Source: a virus. From it: a DNA stretch of 20,043 nucleotides. Position numbers and translations under genes: made by a program. The stretch is from positions 1-20,043 of the IMG/VR virus record IMGVR_UViG_3300011115_000428; one strand, given 5' to 3'. The notes beneath the pieces were generated by a model that was not told the DNA's origin, did not search any database, and was given only the letters and a program-made list of their open reading frames with translations. Position 1 is the stretch's first letter. The number at the start of each line of letters is the position of its first letter. This document shows positions 6,471 to 12,284 of the stretch, piece by piece.

Positions 6471-6646
6471 ACTACCTCCTTGTTATCTGAAACCTGTTCT
6501 TTGTCTGATACTGCTCTCTTGGCTCTGAACCATGTTTGTGTTAAGGCATATACCTTTGCTTCTATGTCGGTGCGTGGTGTTCTGAAGTGGTCGTAGTTCC
6601 CACTAAAGAAATTGTTTTTATATATCTTTCTCCAATCAGCTATCAT
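6467..6646 (-). CDS. 59-residue basic small protein
   Basis: MIADWRKIYKNNFFSGNYDHFRTP... with a basic aromatic start and ending DNKEVV, where the last codons double as the ribosome site of the next gene. GGAGGAGG lies upstream. ATGA overlap downstream and 11-nt overlap upstream. Function unknown. Confidence 0.72.
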   Translation of the reverse strand: MIADWRKIYKNNFFSGNYDHFRTPRTDIEAKVYALTQTWFRAKRAVSDKEQVSDNKEVV

Positions 6647-6851
6647 CTTCTACCTCCTCCTTTGCGGGTTCAAATCTCTCTGCCGTCCATGCCATATGGT
6701 CTGCGCAATTGTTATATCGTTTAACTGCCTCGTGCCTGATGTTATCCATAAGAAGTAAGTATTCATTAGCATCTTCTACTCCCTCAATCTCATCTGCCTC
6801 TTGCATTGCTTCTAATACATTTTTATAAATCTGATTGGCTTTACTCATCAT
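6636..6851 (-). CDS. Small acidic helical protein
   Basis: 71 residues (MMSKANQIYKNVLEAMQEADEIEGVEDANEYLLLMDNI...). Two ATGs, 6851 and 6848, are possible after GGAGGGCG. Helical and acidic; no family recognised. Confidence 0.72.
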   Translation of the reverse strand: MMSKANQIYKNVLEAMQEADEIEGVEDANEYLLLMDNIRHEAVKRYNNCADHMAWTAERFEPAKEEVEDDS

Positions 6852-7038
6852 CGCCCTCCATTAAAAGTAATGAGTTTAATACTTCCCAACCTAGTTCTGT
6901 TAGTCGGTCTTTCATGTTGTCTTCGTTATCTTCTAGCCACTCTTCACATCTTGGTAGTGACCAATCCTTTTTTATTGACTGAACATCTTCTGCCCTCCAT
7001 GTCACAACTGCATAAGTATCACCATATAATTTACTCAT
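6841..7038 (-). CDS. Small acidic protein of unknown function
   Basis: 65 residues, MSKLYGDTYAVVTWRAEDVQ... followed by SLPRCEEWLEDNEDNMKDRL and LGWEVLNSLL. The beta-strand start with an acidic helical end is seen in many small early phage proteins. AAGGAGG and ATGA coupling with the upstream gene fix the start. Confidence 0.78.
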   Translation of the reverse strand: MSKLYGDTYAVVTWRAEDVQSIKKDWSLPRCEEWLEDNEDNMKDRLTELGWEVLNSLLLMEGDDE

Positions 7039-7292
7039 ACTGCCTCCTTAAAAAATGCGTTGTTGTCAATCGCCTTAATAATCATTGGCTCGTTCTCTAT
7101 AAGTTCCTGTGTGCTACCATATTCAACTTCGCTATCGTCTATCTCATGGGTTATATACCATGCGTCATTCTCTTTAAAGTATTGGATTCTTTTTGTTGAC
7201 CTGAACCCACCATTCAAACGCATCACAAACTCGTTGTATGGGTCTTCATTACAATGTTGCTTTAGTTCTTCTATGTTGTTAATTGCTATCAT
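7035..7292 (-). CDS. Small protein of unknown function
   Basis: 85 residues, MIAINNIEELKQHCNEDPYN..., a probable alpha/beta fold with RIQYFKENDAWYITHEIDD in the centre. Ends KEAV, where GAG GCA GTA TGA is also the ribosome site and start overlap of the next gene. AGAGGAAAGG upstream. Confidence 0.75.
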   Translation of the reverse strand: MIAINNIEELKQHCNEDPYNEFVMRLNGGFRSTKRIQYFKENDAWYITHEIDDSEVEYGSTQELIENEPMIIKAIDNNAFFKEAV

Positions 7293-7413
7293 GTTGTGTC
7301 CTTTCCTCTTCTATTTTTATTAGGTCTTTTATAAAGTCATAGCGTTGTTGGTCTGTTAGCTTTTGAAAGAGCTCGTATATTCTTGGGTCTATGGTTCTTT
7401 CTACTTTTCTCAT
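7279..7413 (-). CDS. 44-residue small protein
   Basis: MRKVERTIDPRIYELFQKL then TDQQRYDFIKDLIKIEEERTQ: two amphipathic helices. GAGGAGG lies upstream, ATGA overlap at the start and 14-nt overlap at the end. It fills a 117-nt gap in the operon. Function unknown. Confidence 0.7.
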   Translation of the reverse strand: MRKVERTIDPRIYELFQKLTDQQRYDFIKDLIKIEEERTQHDSN

Positions 7414-7592
7414 ACTTCCTCCTCAAATATATCCAAGTAAACATCATTAACAACTTCGTCAGTTTCATTTGCCCAACCTTTGATTCCGTTCTTTAATACA
7501 TGAGCCACAAACTCTTCCAACCTTCTGTAATCATCAAAGATATTATCCATGTCTCGATTAATAAGTGCCTCTATCTTTTGTTCTCTGTTCAT
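7410..7592 (-). CDS. Small phage protein of the 'NREQKIEALI' type
   Basis: 60 residues, MNREQKIEALINRDMDNIFD..., VLKNGIKGWANETDEVV, acidic end. I recall similar short proteins with a conserved 'KGW/Y.N.TDEE' centre in many tailed phages; function unknown. ATGA overlaps at both ends, GGAGG upstream. Confidence 0.78.
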   Translation of the reverse strand: MNREQKIEALINRDMDNIFDDYRRLEEFVAHVLKNGIKGWANETDEVVNDVYLDIFEEEV

Positions 7593-7819
7593 TTTGTATC
7601 CTCCTCGTAAGTATCAATCTCAACATCGTCATACCCATCTTCTAGGTATTCGTTCTTTAGTGCAATTGCATCTTGATAGGTCAAATACCCACCCATCTCA
7701 ACACCACCCACCCATACCGAGTAATTGCCTAGTGGTATGGCTTTGTAGTCGTCTTTGTTATCCTTGTATAGTTCTCGTGTGACTCGGTCAATCTCTGCAA
7801 AAAAGTTTAGTGTTGCCAT
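7589..7819 (-). CDS. Small acidic protein of unknown function
   Basis: 76 residues. Contains GNYSVWVGGVEMGGYLTYQDA, a beta-hairpin with a helix resembling small modulators of phage early genes, then an acidic end. AAGGAGG lies 10 nt upstream within the end of the previous gene. Confidence 0.75.
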   Translation of the reverse strand: MATLNFFAEIDRVTRELYKDNKDDYKAIPLGNYSVWVGGVEMGGYLTYQDAIALKNEYLEDGYDDVEIDTYEEDTK

Positions 7820-7820
7820 G

Positions 7821-7979
7821 TTATAGTGCCTCCTTAATTTTGTCGTTTATTTTCACAATTTTTTTAAAAATGCGATTGATGTTTGCGCATTCGGGTAGTT
7901 CTTGAGGTATGTTGGTCTCACAATAGTCCACCAATGTCCAATATAAAAAGTCTAGTTCTTTTTCTGATAGTGTTTTCAT
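7821..7979 (-). CDS. 52-residue small helical protein
   Basis: MKTLSEKELDFLYWTLVDYC..., then PECANINRIFKKIVKINDKIKEAL. GGGAGG before the ATG, ATGA with the upstream gene, and the stop is one base before the next start. Helical, three-part pattern; function unknown. Confidence 0.72.
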   Translation of the reverse strand: MKTLSEKELDFLYWTLVDYCETNIPQELPECANINRIFKKIVKINDKIKEAL

Positions 7980-8143
7980 ACTGCCTCCCTAAATTCTTTC
8001 CATACACCATGTATTTGTAATTCAAAGATAACCTTGTTAAGTCTTCTTACCAATAACTTGTCAAAGTCGTTTATTGCCCTATCGTTTAACTCTACTGCGA
8101 TGTCTTCCAATTCAATGCCTAGTTCCATTAGTTTGTCGTTCAT
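7976..8143 (-). CDS. 55-residue small helical protein
   Basis: MNDKLMELGIELEDIAVELN... ending KEFREAV. The start at 8143 has GGAGG 6 nt upstream; the longer reading to 8209 would run 56 nt back into the upstream gene and is rejected. The EAV end is also the next ribosome site. Confidence 0.75.
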   Translation of the reverse strand: MNDKLMELGIELEDIAVELNDRAINDFDKLLVRRLNKVIFELQIHGVWKEFREAV

Positions 8144-8153
8144 ACTGCCTCCG

Positions 8154-8390
8154 TTATAGTGGGTAAAGTTTATAAGTGCCTGTGTATTCACATTGCCACT
8201 CGTATCCACCTCGTTTTGCTAGGTCGTAGAGTTCTTGCTTCAAATCCACAGGGTAATCAGTCATGATGTAGTCAAACGCGTCCATATTGCCTCTCTCGGT
8301 TGTCAAGGTCACCATGTTGTCATGCTCGTTGATATACACATTAAAACCTTGCTTTTCTAATTCTTTTACCATTGTGCTTACTCTTTTCAT
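8154..8390 (-). CDS. First gene of the leftward early operon; unknown function
   Basis: 78 residues. Basic start MKRVSTMVKELEKQGFNVYI, then EHDNMVTLTTERGNMDAFDY and a C-terminal CEYTGTYKLYPL. It resembles a compact alpha/beta domain. As the promoter-proximal gene of the long operon it would be made first after infection, which suits a host-takeover or regulatory role, but no motif shows that. GGAGG 7 nt upstream of the ATG. Confidence 0.75.
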   Translation of the reverse strand: MKRVSTMVKELEKQGFNVYINEHDNMVTLTTERGNMDAFDYIMTDYPVDLKQELYDLAKRGGYEWQCEYTGTYKLYPL

Positions 8391-8451
8391 ATTGCCTCCG
8401 TATAGGTTTTGTTGAGTTTTCTTGTATCGCTTTTTGTTTCGCGATGTGTTT

Positions 8452-8480
8452 ACTATCCTCCTCTTTGTTTCTTATGTCAA
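8452..8480 (-). promoter_or_regulatory. Sigma-70-like promoter of the long leftward operon
   Basis: Perfect -35 TTGACA (8480-8475), 17-nt spacer, -10 GATAGT (8457-8452, 4 of 6). The mRNA would begin near 8445 with a roughly 55-nt leader that holds a small hairpin (ATCGC/GCGAT, 10-nt loop). No other promoter this good precedes the operon. Confidence 0.6.
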
Positions 8481-8522
8481 GTATTATTTTACTAATTATA
8501 TTTTAGTAGGGTTTTCTTGGCG

Positions 8523-9001
8523 ACCTCGTAATTGATTCGTTTCGGTCTCGGTCTGTCGCCACTTTTTCTCGGTTTTGCCTATTTGTTGCCACTCATTTCT
8601 GTGTTTTGCGTGGTTTTACCTCGTAAGTGCTTGATTATATTCATGTTACCATTGTTGCCACTCGTTCGCTTTACAAATGGCTACGAAATACTTGGTTTTG
8701 AGAAAGGGGAAATGTTTGTAAGTGCTTGTTCTATATATATATAATATATTATATTATTATTATTAATGCTTATTTTTTGTGCATTGTTGCCAGTCGCCAC
8801 TACTTTTACATAGTGAATGGGTTGTAAAATGCACTTGCGCGGTTAGACGAATCTCTACCAAGTTTCCCAAGTTTTACCCCACATGTCCTGTTTTTTTAGT
8901 GGCAACATGGCAACAAATCAATATAATCAAGCACTTACGAAAAAATAGTGGCAACAAACCAAGTTTCACTTGGCAACAACCTAGTAAAATCAAGCACTTA
9001 C
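8523..9001. repeat. B-type repeats, GTAAGTGCTTGATT, mirrored
   Basis: Forward copies: TCGTAAGTGCTTGATTATAT at 8621-8640 and GTAAGTGCTTG at 8718-8728. Reverse copies: the exact complement of the first at 8921-8940 (with one more matching base, 21 bp in all), and AATCAAGCACTTAC at 8988-9001. At 8523-8536 lies CTCGTAATTGATT, the same sequence with the four bases GTGC missing. The B copies alternate with A copies in both arms. Confidence 0.85.
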
Positions 9002-9021
9002 CTTGTCACCTTGTGGCAACA
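8554..9021. repeat. A-type short repeats, TGTTGCCAC / GTGGCAACA, mirrored
   Basis: Forward (TTGTTGCCAC) at 8583-8592, 8652-8661 and 8784-8793 (last base differs), with degenerate copies TGTCGCCAC at 8554-8562 and GTCGCCAC at 8793-8800. Reverse (GTGGCAACA or TGGCAACAA) at 8899-8907, 8908-8916, 8948-8957, 8971-8979 and 9013-9021. All left copies face one way and all right copies the other. No other cluster of this sequence was noticed in the window. Confidence 0.85.
8732..8767. other. 36-nt pure A/T tract, possible unwinding element
   Basis: Every base from 8732 to 8767 is A or T, mostly TATATA and ATTATT steps. It lies within the repeat field, immediately next to a B repeat (8718-8728) and 17 nt from an A repeat (8784). 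Such a tract melts easily and would suit a DNA unwinding element. Confidence 0.6.
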
Positions 9022-9054
9022 TCTCGAATAACTCGGTTGGACTTGGTTGAAACC

Positions 9055-9086
9055 AAATGAGCGCATGGCAATGATACCTGTTCCCT
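9055..9086 (+). repeat. 32-nt bipartite repeat, copy 1
   Basis: Layout: 14 conserved bases AAATGAGCGCATGG, three variable bases (CAA), 15 conserved bases TGATACCTGTTCCCT. TTGAAACC stands before it as in copy 2. Lies between a terminator (9152-9173) and the repeat-rich origin candidate. Confidence 0.9.
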
Positions 9087-9151
9087 ACCCCTCGGCAGTC
9101 GATCCCCCCTAAAATGAATACCTGACTAATTTGGTCAACTAAGTAAAAAGC

Positions 9152-9173
9152 AAAAAGCCCTCCGAAGAGGGCT
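9152..9173 (-). terminator. Rho-independent terminator after the Gp88-like gene
   Basis: Minus strand: AGCCCTC, loop TTCG, GAGGGCT, then TTTT. A perfect 7-bp stem with the very stable UUCG loop and a U tract, 25 nt after the stop of the gene at 9198. Confidence 0.9.
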
Positions 9174-9197
9174 TGGCTAGGTGTTACCGGATAGAAC

Positions 9198-9857
9198 TTA
9201 GTGGGCGTGGTAACTAACATTAGTAACTGTATTATCCCAGCAAGCCCGACATGAACCACATTTACCGCCTTGACTAGGTGCTACACATTTAAACCCGTCT
9301 AACTCGGTTTTATCGTGAACCGTAGAGGTTAGGATGTTAGCATAGCCTTTTAATGATCTTGGTAGCTTGGCCGGTTGATCTTTAAACATGGCCGACATTC
9401 TTATAACTAGGTTAACGGGGATTGACTCGGTTTTTAAAAAGTCTTTTACAATGTCATACTCGCGTGTCGGTAGCCAAAACGTGGTGTTTACTAAGTGGCG
9501 CGCGATCGTTGCTATTTTTGCTAGGTGGTCTACACTTTGAAGGTCACCGCTATCATGCCAACGAAAAAAGGGCTTATTACCTATTAGCTTAATCATTGAC
9601 TCGACCCATAACGGGCTTTTAATAGATTCAAGGCGCTTATATTGCGCCGGTTGTATAGTCTTAGCATAGCGATGATAATTACCTTTTAACGCGTAGCAAT
9701 CTTCGCATACTGATCCTTTTACGTTAACTAGCTTTGATCCGGTAATGCATGCTTGCGCCGGTAATGAATAGCTATCACTTGGCATTTTTGTCGTTTTTGT
9801 AACTGAGCCCGCTAACTCTTGAGCTTGTTTTCTCGTGTAAATTTTGATTGTTTGCAT
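9198..9857 (-). CDS. Gp88-like cysteine-rich phage protein
   Basis: 219 residues, similar by pattern to the phage 'gene product 88' family (PF17338-like), function unknown. Landmarks: PAQACITGSKLVNVKGSVCEDCYALKGNY (about 33-61, cysteines 37, 51, 54), then FFRWHDSGDL (97-106), FWLPTREYD (127-135), VNLVIRMSA (148-156), and a C-terminal cluster at C191, C200, C203, C206. Seven cysteines with CxxC-type spacings suggest an iron-sulfur or zinc site. It has its own promoter and terminator, so it is a single-gene unit. AAGGATGC lies before the ATG. Confidence 0.82.
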   Translation of the reverse strand: MQTIKIYTRKQAQELAGSVTKTTKMPSDSYSLPAQACITGSKLVNVKGSVCEDCYALKGNYHRYAKTIQPAQYKRLESIKSPLWVESMIKLIGNKPFFRWHDSGDLQSVDHLAKIATIARHLVNTTFWLPTREYDIVKDFLKTESIPVNLVIRMSAMFKDQPAKLPRSLKGYANILTSTVHDKTELDGFKCVAPSQGGKCGSCRACWDNTVTNVSYHAH

Positions 9858-9886
9858 ATAGCATCCTTGTTGATAAATGAATTTTA

Positions 9887-9915
9887 ATCATACCTGAATT
9901 GTATGAGTTTGTAAA
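9887..9915 (-). promoter_or_regulatory. Strong sigma-70-like promoter of the Gp88-like gene
   Basis: TTTACA (9915-9910), 17-nt spacer, TATGAT (9892-9887): 5 of 6 in each box. Start expected near 9880, giving a leader of about 24 nt. Confidence 0.8.
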
Positions 9916-9933
9916 GTAACGGGATTGAAACCG

Positions 9934-9965
9934 AAATGAGCGCATGGTAATGATACCTGTTCCCT
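9934..9965 (+). repeat. 32-nt bipartite repeat, copy 2
   Basis: Same 14 + 15 conserved bases as copy 1, variable centre TAA. Located 19 nt upstream of the -35 box of the Gp88-like promoter, just after the hairpin that ends the previous unit. Confidence 0.9.
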
Positions 9966-9971
9966 CCCATA

Positions 9972-9989
9972 GAGAGGCTTAAGCCTCCC
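9972..9989 (-). terminator. Hairpin containing the stop codon of the 47-aa gene
   Basis: Minus strand: GGGAGGC, loop TTAA, GCCTCTC (7 bp, one G-U). The loop holds the TAA stop codon of the gene at 9979. No U tract follows, so termination would be weak or factor-assisted, or the hairpin protects the mRNA end. Confidence 0.55.
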
Positions 9990-10122
9990 TTATTAAAGCA
10001 CCAGCTGGCATTCTTTTTAATTCCCAGCGTTTTTTGAATTGTTCGATTGCCTTCTTTTTACTTGAGGCATACTCATCTACGCAGTATGCAAAACCTGAAG
10101 CCCAAATATGATAGTGTTTCAT
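9979..10122 (-). CDS. 47-residue small protein after ardC
   Basis: MKHYHIWASGFAYCVDEYAS..., then KKKAIEQFKKRWELKRMP. A beta hairpin and a basic helix with an aromatic start. Its ATG overlaps the ardC stop by one base (TAATG) and uses the GGAGG inside the ardC end, so it is very likely translated with it. A small partner of the ArdC-like protein is possible. Confidence 0.72.
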   Translation of the reverse strand: MKHYHIWASGFAYCVDEYASSKKKAIEQFKKRWELKRMPAGALIREA

Positions 10123-10940
10123 TACACTGCCTCCTTCGTTGTAAAATCTAGAACCTTCTGAGCTAGCGCACCAGCTTTAAGAATATTCTTAGAATCGTTT
10201 TTTAATACTTCTAACCAGCTGGCAATGTAATTGGCATGTTGCAACTGGCCATCAATTTTTAAATGCGCGCATAACATGGCACTAGATAATTCTGCAACTA
10301 GCTCTTCAAAGGCATAAGCTTGGTTCCCGAATCGTTTACCGAATGATCTATTCAAGCGCGATTCATGGCCAGTCCAGTGTGCTAGCTCGTGCAAGGCCGT
10401 TGCATAATAATCGGCCGTAGATTTGAATTTGTCTTTTTCTGGTAATTGAATAGCATCAATTGAAGGTGCATAGAATGCGCGATTTCCACCAAATGAAATA
10501 CTAGCTTTTTGATTCTTAATGAATGCCTCGCATGATTCAATGGTTTCAATCTCGGTGCGCTCTTCATTCGATGCTGGTAATTCAAGGCCTTCAATTTGAT
10601 CTGCATTAAATACAGTATAAGTTTTTAACATCGGTATTTTTTTGATCTCATCTGAAGCGCTGTCTTTTACTTCTAAGGGACTGAAATATACAACCTGAAT
10701 GCCTTTCGAACCTTTTTTTACTTGAGCGCCAACGCTCTGCGCTTGCTTATATGTGCACCAGTAATTGGTTCCAGCTGGCATCATAGATAATTGAATGAAA
10801 TTAATGCCGTTGTAATAACGCTTAGCTATCGGGTTATATGGTGCATCGATGCCGTTGCTATGCCATGGTTTTACCCATGGTGCTGTGCCAGCTTCTAATT
10901 GTTTGATAATTGAATCGGTTATTGTTTGAGCTATACTCAT
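10122..10940 (-). CDS. ardC: ArdC-type antirestriction protein with zinc metallopeptidase domain
   Basis: 272 residues. The N-terminal half (about 1-125) is the ArdC N-domain (DUF1738 type), with TAPWVKPWHSNG and NPIAKRYYNGINFIQL and a single-stranded-DNA-binding role in known homologues. The C-terminal half is a zincin with ALHELAHWTGH (H184, E185, H188) and a downstream FEELVAELS segment (E212/E213 or E217 as third ligand). ArdC of plasmid pSa protects incoming DNA from host restriction. Here it is the second of a pair of defence-escape-type units between origin and head genes. It has its own promoter. Ends KEAV, doubling as the ribosome site for the 47-aa gene. Confidence 0.9.
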   Translation of the reverse strand: MSIAQTITDSIIKQLEAGTAPWVKPWHSNGIDAPYNPIAKRYYNGINFIQLSMMPAGTNYWCTYKQAQSVGAQVKKGSKGIQVVYFSPLEVKDSASDEIKKIPMLKTYTVFNADQIEGLELPASNEERTEIETIESCEAFIKNQKASISFGGNRAFYAPSIDAIQLPEKDKFKSTADYYATALHELAHWTGHESRLNRSFGKRFGNQAYAFEELVAELSSAMLCAHLKIDGQLQHANYIASWLEVLKNDSKNILKAGALAQKVLDFTTKEAV

Positions 10941-10982
10941 AATTAAATACTCCCTGTTAATTGATAGAATGTTACATTGATT

Positions 10983-11011
10983 AAAATACTATACTTTAGA
11001 TTAAATGTAAA
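10983..11011 (-). promoter_or_regulatory. Sigma-70-like promoter of ardC
   Basis: TTTACA (11011-11006), 17-nt spacer, TATTTT (10988-10983). The leader would be about 35 nt with GGGAG 9 nt before the ardC start codon. Slightly weaker -10 than the Gp88-like promoter. Confidence 0.6.
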
Positions 11012-11045
11012 GCTTTATTTTACTAATTGAAGCGCGCCAAATACA

Positions 11046-11077
11046 AAATGAGCGCATGGCCTTGATACCTGTTCCCT
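11046..11077 (+). repeat. 32-nt bipartite repeat, copy 3
   Basis: Same conserved 14 + 15 bases, variable centre CCT. Lies 35 nt upstream of the ardC -35 box and 6 nt beyond the T tract of the preceding terminator. Confidence 0.9.
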
Positions 11078-11082
11078 CCCCT

Positions 11083-11102
11083 AAAAGGGAGCCTAAGCTC
11101 CC
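11083..11102 (-). terminator. Rho-independent terminator with a stop codon in its loop
   Basis: Minus strand: GGGAGC, loop TTAG, GCTCCC, TTTT. The TAG in the loop is the stop codon of the gene that ends at 11093, so the gene's last codons form the first arm of the terminator. Confidence 0.88.
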
Positions 11103-11323
11103 TCCTTGTTAAACTGGTCAGCCAAGTCCGAACCCGATATATTTTTGATCCATCCATGGCCATGCCATATGTTAGGCCCAGCTCTACCCTTCTCAAGTGT
11201 AACCATGTTCTCTCCCCAGCTAATCTCAAACTGGACGTGGCCCTCCTTCAGGCCACGCTTGATTGCTTGGATGACTTGGTTCTTACTTGGTTTACGTCCA
11301 TCAAAATAGTGATCGTAGATCAT
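11093..11323 (-). CDS. Small basic protein of unknown function
   Basis: 76 residues: MIYDHYFDGRKPSKNQVIQAIKRGLKEGH, then FEISWGENMVTLEKG and WHGHGWIKNISGSDLADQF. A helix plus beta-sheet pattern that could bind nucleic acid (basic helix, K/R-rich), but no motif is conclusive. GAGGAG lies upstream; ATGA overlap with the previous gene. Confidence 0.75.
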   Translation of the reverse strand: MIYDHYFDGRKPSKNQVIQAIKRGLKEGHVQFEISWGENMVTLEKGRAGPNIWHGHGWIKNISGSDLADQFNKEGA

Positions 11324-11571
11324 AGTGGTATCTCCTCAGGGTTAACAGTACGATGCATTGCAAGCCAGTTGGATACATCCTCGAAGGCCTCAGCATAACC
11401 TTGTTTACTTTTCTTATAAGCCTTACCTGATTTCTTACTGATAGCCGCTAACATATTGCTTGGTGTATACATTGAATTGGCTTTCATTCCAGTTTTCATG
11501 TAGAGCTTTAAGGCTGATCGTATCACTGACATGCGGTACATCTCGATTGAATGTGCTGTTACTAATTCCAT
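11320..11571 (-). CDS. Small basic helical protein
   Basis: 83 residues: SVIRSALKLYMKTGMKANS... YKKSKQGYAEAFEDVSNWLAMHRT. Mostly helical, lysine-rich. AAGGAG 7 nt before the ATG. A terminator lies only 24 nt upstream, so this pair of genes depends on read-through or on a promoter I could not see. Confidence 0.75.
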   Translation of the reverse strand: MELVTAHSIEMYRMSVIRSALKLYMKTGMKANSMYTPSNMLAAISKKSGKAYKKSKQGYAEAFEDVSNWLAMHRTVNPEEIPL

Positions 11572-11588
11572 AATGTTCTCCTTAAATT

Positions 11589-11612
11589 AAAAGAGGGAGG
11601 CCGAAGCCTCCC
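11589..11612 (-). terminator. Rho-independent terminator after the 87-aa gene
   Basis: Minus strand: GGGAGGC, loop TTCG, GCCTCCC, then TCTTTT. Perfect 7-bp stem with UUCG loop, 6 nt after the stop codon of the gene ending at 11619. Confidence 0.88.
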
Positions 11613-11618
11613 AGTTGG

Positions 11619-11882
11619 TTACAGCATTCCCTCTACACGGTTGAGGAAATCGTTGCGTGCTTCATCCCACGCATTCTCGTTGGTGCATTGAGCAAGCCTC
11701 GAGTCAAAGTGGAAATAGTTACCGTGATACGTTGCATCCTGAGTGTCAGTCCTGAACTCCCAAGTAACGTACTTCTCTTCCAGCTCAGCTAATACTGCGC
11801 CGTAGATTGGGCCGACGTACAATGCTAATACCTTAGCACCGTTAACACAGTTACCGCCGACTTCTAACTTGAATGTACTCAT
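11619..11882 (-). CDS. Small protein of unknown function
   Basis: 87 residues: MSTFKLEVGGNCVNGAKVLALYVGP..., then EEKYVTWEFRTDT and DEARNDFLNRVEGML. Beta-rich first half, helix at the end. GGAG 8 nt before the ATG at 11882 fixes the start; the open frame continues to 12038 but that part crosses the promoter and is not expected to be translated. Confidence 0.78.
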   Translation of the reverse strand: MSTFKLEVGGNCVNGAKVLALYVGPIYGAVLAELEEKYVTWEFRTDTQDATYHGNYFHFDSRLAQCTNENAWDEARNDFLNRVEGML

Positions 11883-11934
11883 ATTGTTTCTCCATATAGG
11901 TTGATTGAATATCGCGTTCAGTTGCGATTCATTT

Positions 11935-11962
11935 AGGATACCGAATCTATGATAATAGTCAA
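11935..11962 (-). promoter_or_regulatory. Sigma-70-like promoter of the 87-aa gene
   Basis: TTGACT (11962-11957, 5 of 6), 16-nt spacer, TATCCT (11940-11935, 4 of 6). Start near 11928, leader about 45 nt. Confidence 0.6.
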
Positions 11963-12022
11963 GTAAAACGTTACATTTAGGCCTAAAAAGACCCAAAATA
12001 GGCATATACGCAGTTGGCCGAA

Positions 12023-12043
12023 CCCACCCGCACCCCACCCCCC
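12023..12043 (-). other. Potential G-quadruplex
   Basis: On the minus strand the tract has four runs of three or more G (6, 4, 3 and 3) separated by one, three and one bases. This meets the usual G3+ with 1-7 nt loops rule. It stands out in an A/T-rich genome and is followed on the plus strand by AAAAATTTTAAAA. Confidence 0.6.
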
Positions 12044-12284
12044 AAAAATTTTAAAAGGAATTATTTTTTATCTCTTACACTTAGACTTACTCAAACGACC
12101 AACATAAAACTCAAATACTAGAAAGTACCCCCTATGTAAAACAAAGGAATATCAAAAAAATATTTTGCAAAAAATTACGGGAGTTTAGTTAGTAAAGTTA
12201 ATAAGTTTGTATGGAAAAACTAAGGAAATATTATAGACAAAGTAGTTTGTGTAGCATTTAATACAGGCTACGCCGTAGCATCGC

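Larger units (their letters stand above)
8391..9197. other. Gene-free 807-nt region: candidate replication origin
   Basis: This stretch contains no convincing gene. From left to right on the plus strand it holds the leftward promoter, forward-oriented repeats (8523-8800), a pure A/T tract (8732-8767) inside them, reverse-oriented repeats (8899-9021), one copy of the 32-nt bipartite repeat (9055-9086) and a terminator (9152-9173). Iterons in mirrored orientation around an easily melted tract are the classic organisation of an initiator-dependent origin. No initiator gene is identified in this window. An alternative is a cluster of repressor sites like the stoperators of some temperate phages. 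Confidence 0.6.

Noticed and set aside
8532-8744. 70-codon hydrophobic ORF on the plus strand
   Set aside because: It is made from the repeat field, has no ribosome site and ends in the A/T tract. Hydrophobicity comes from T-rich DNA.
8779-9060. 93-codon plus-strand ORF
   Set aside because: Runs through both repeat families, giving repeated ATWQQ-like peptides, with no Shine-Dalgarno. Better explained as non-coding repeats.
8990-9259. 89-codon minus-strand ORF across the terminator and repeat copy 1
   Set aside because: Crosses a strong terminator and overlaps the end of the Gp88-like gene out of frame.
11023-11229. 68-codon minus-strand ORF sharing a GNRY..HALI peptide with the ORF at 8990-9259
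   Set aside because: The shared peptide is only the translated 32-nt repeat; the ORF is out of frame with the real gene ending at 11093 and crosses a terminator.
11883-12038. N-terminal extension of the 87-aa gene
   Set aside because: The extension covers the promoter and there is a good ribosome site at the internal ATG 11882.
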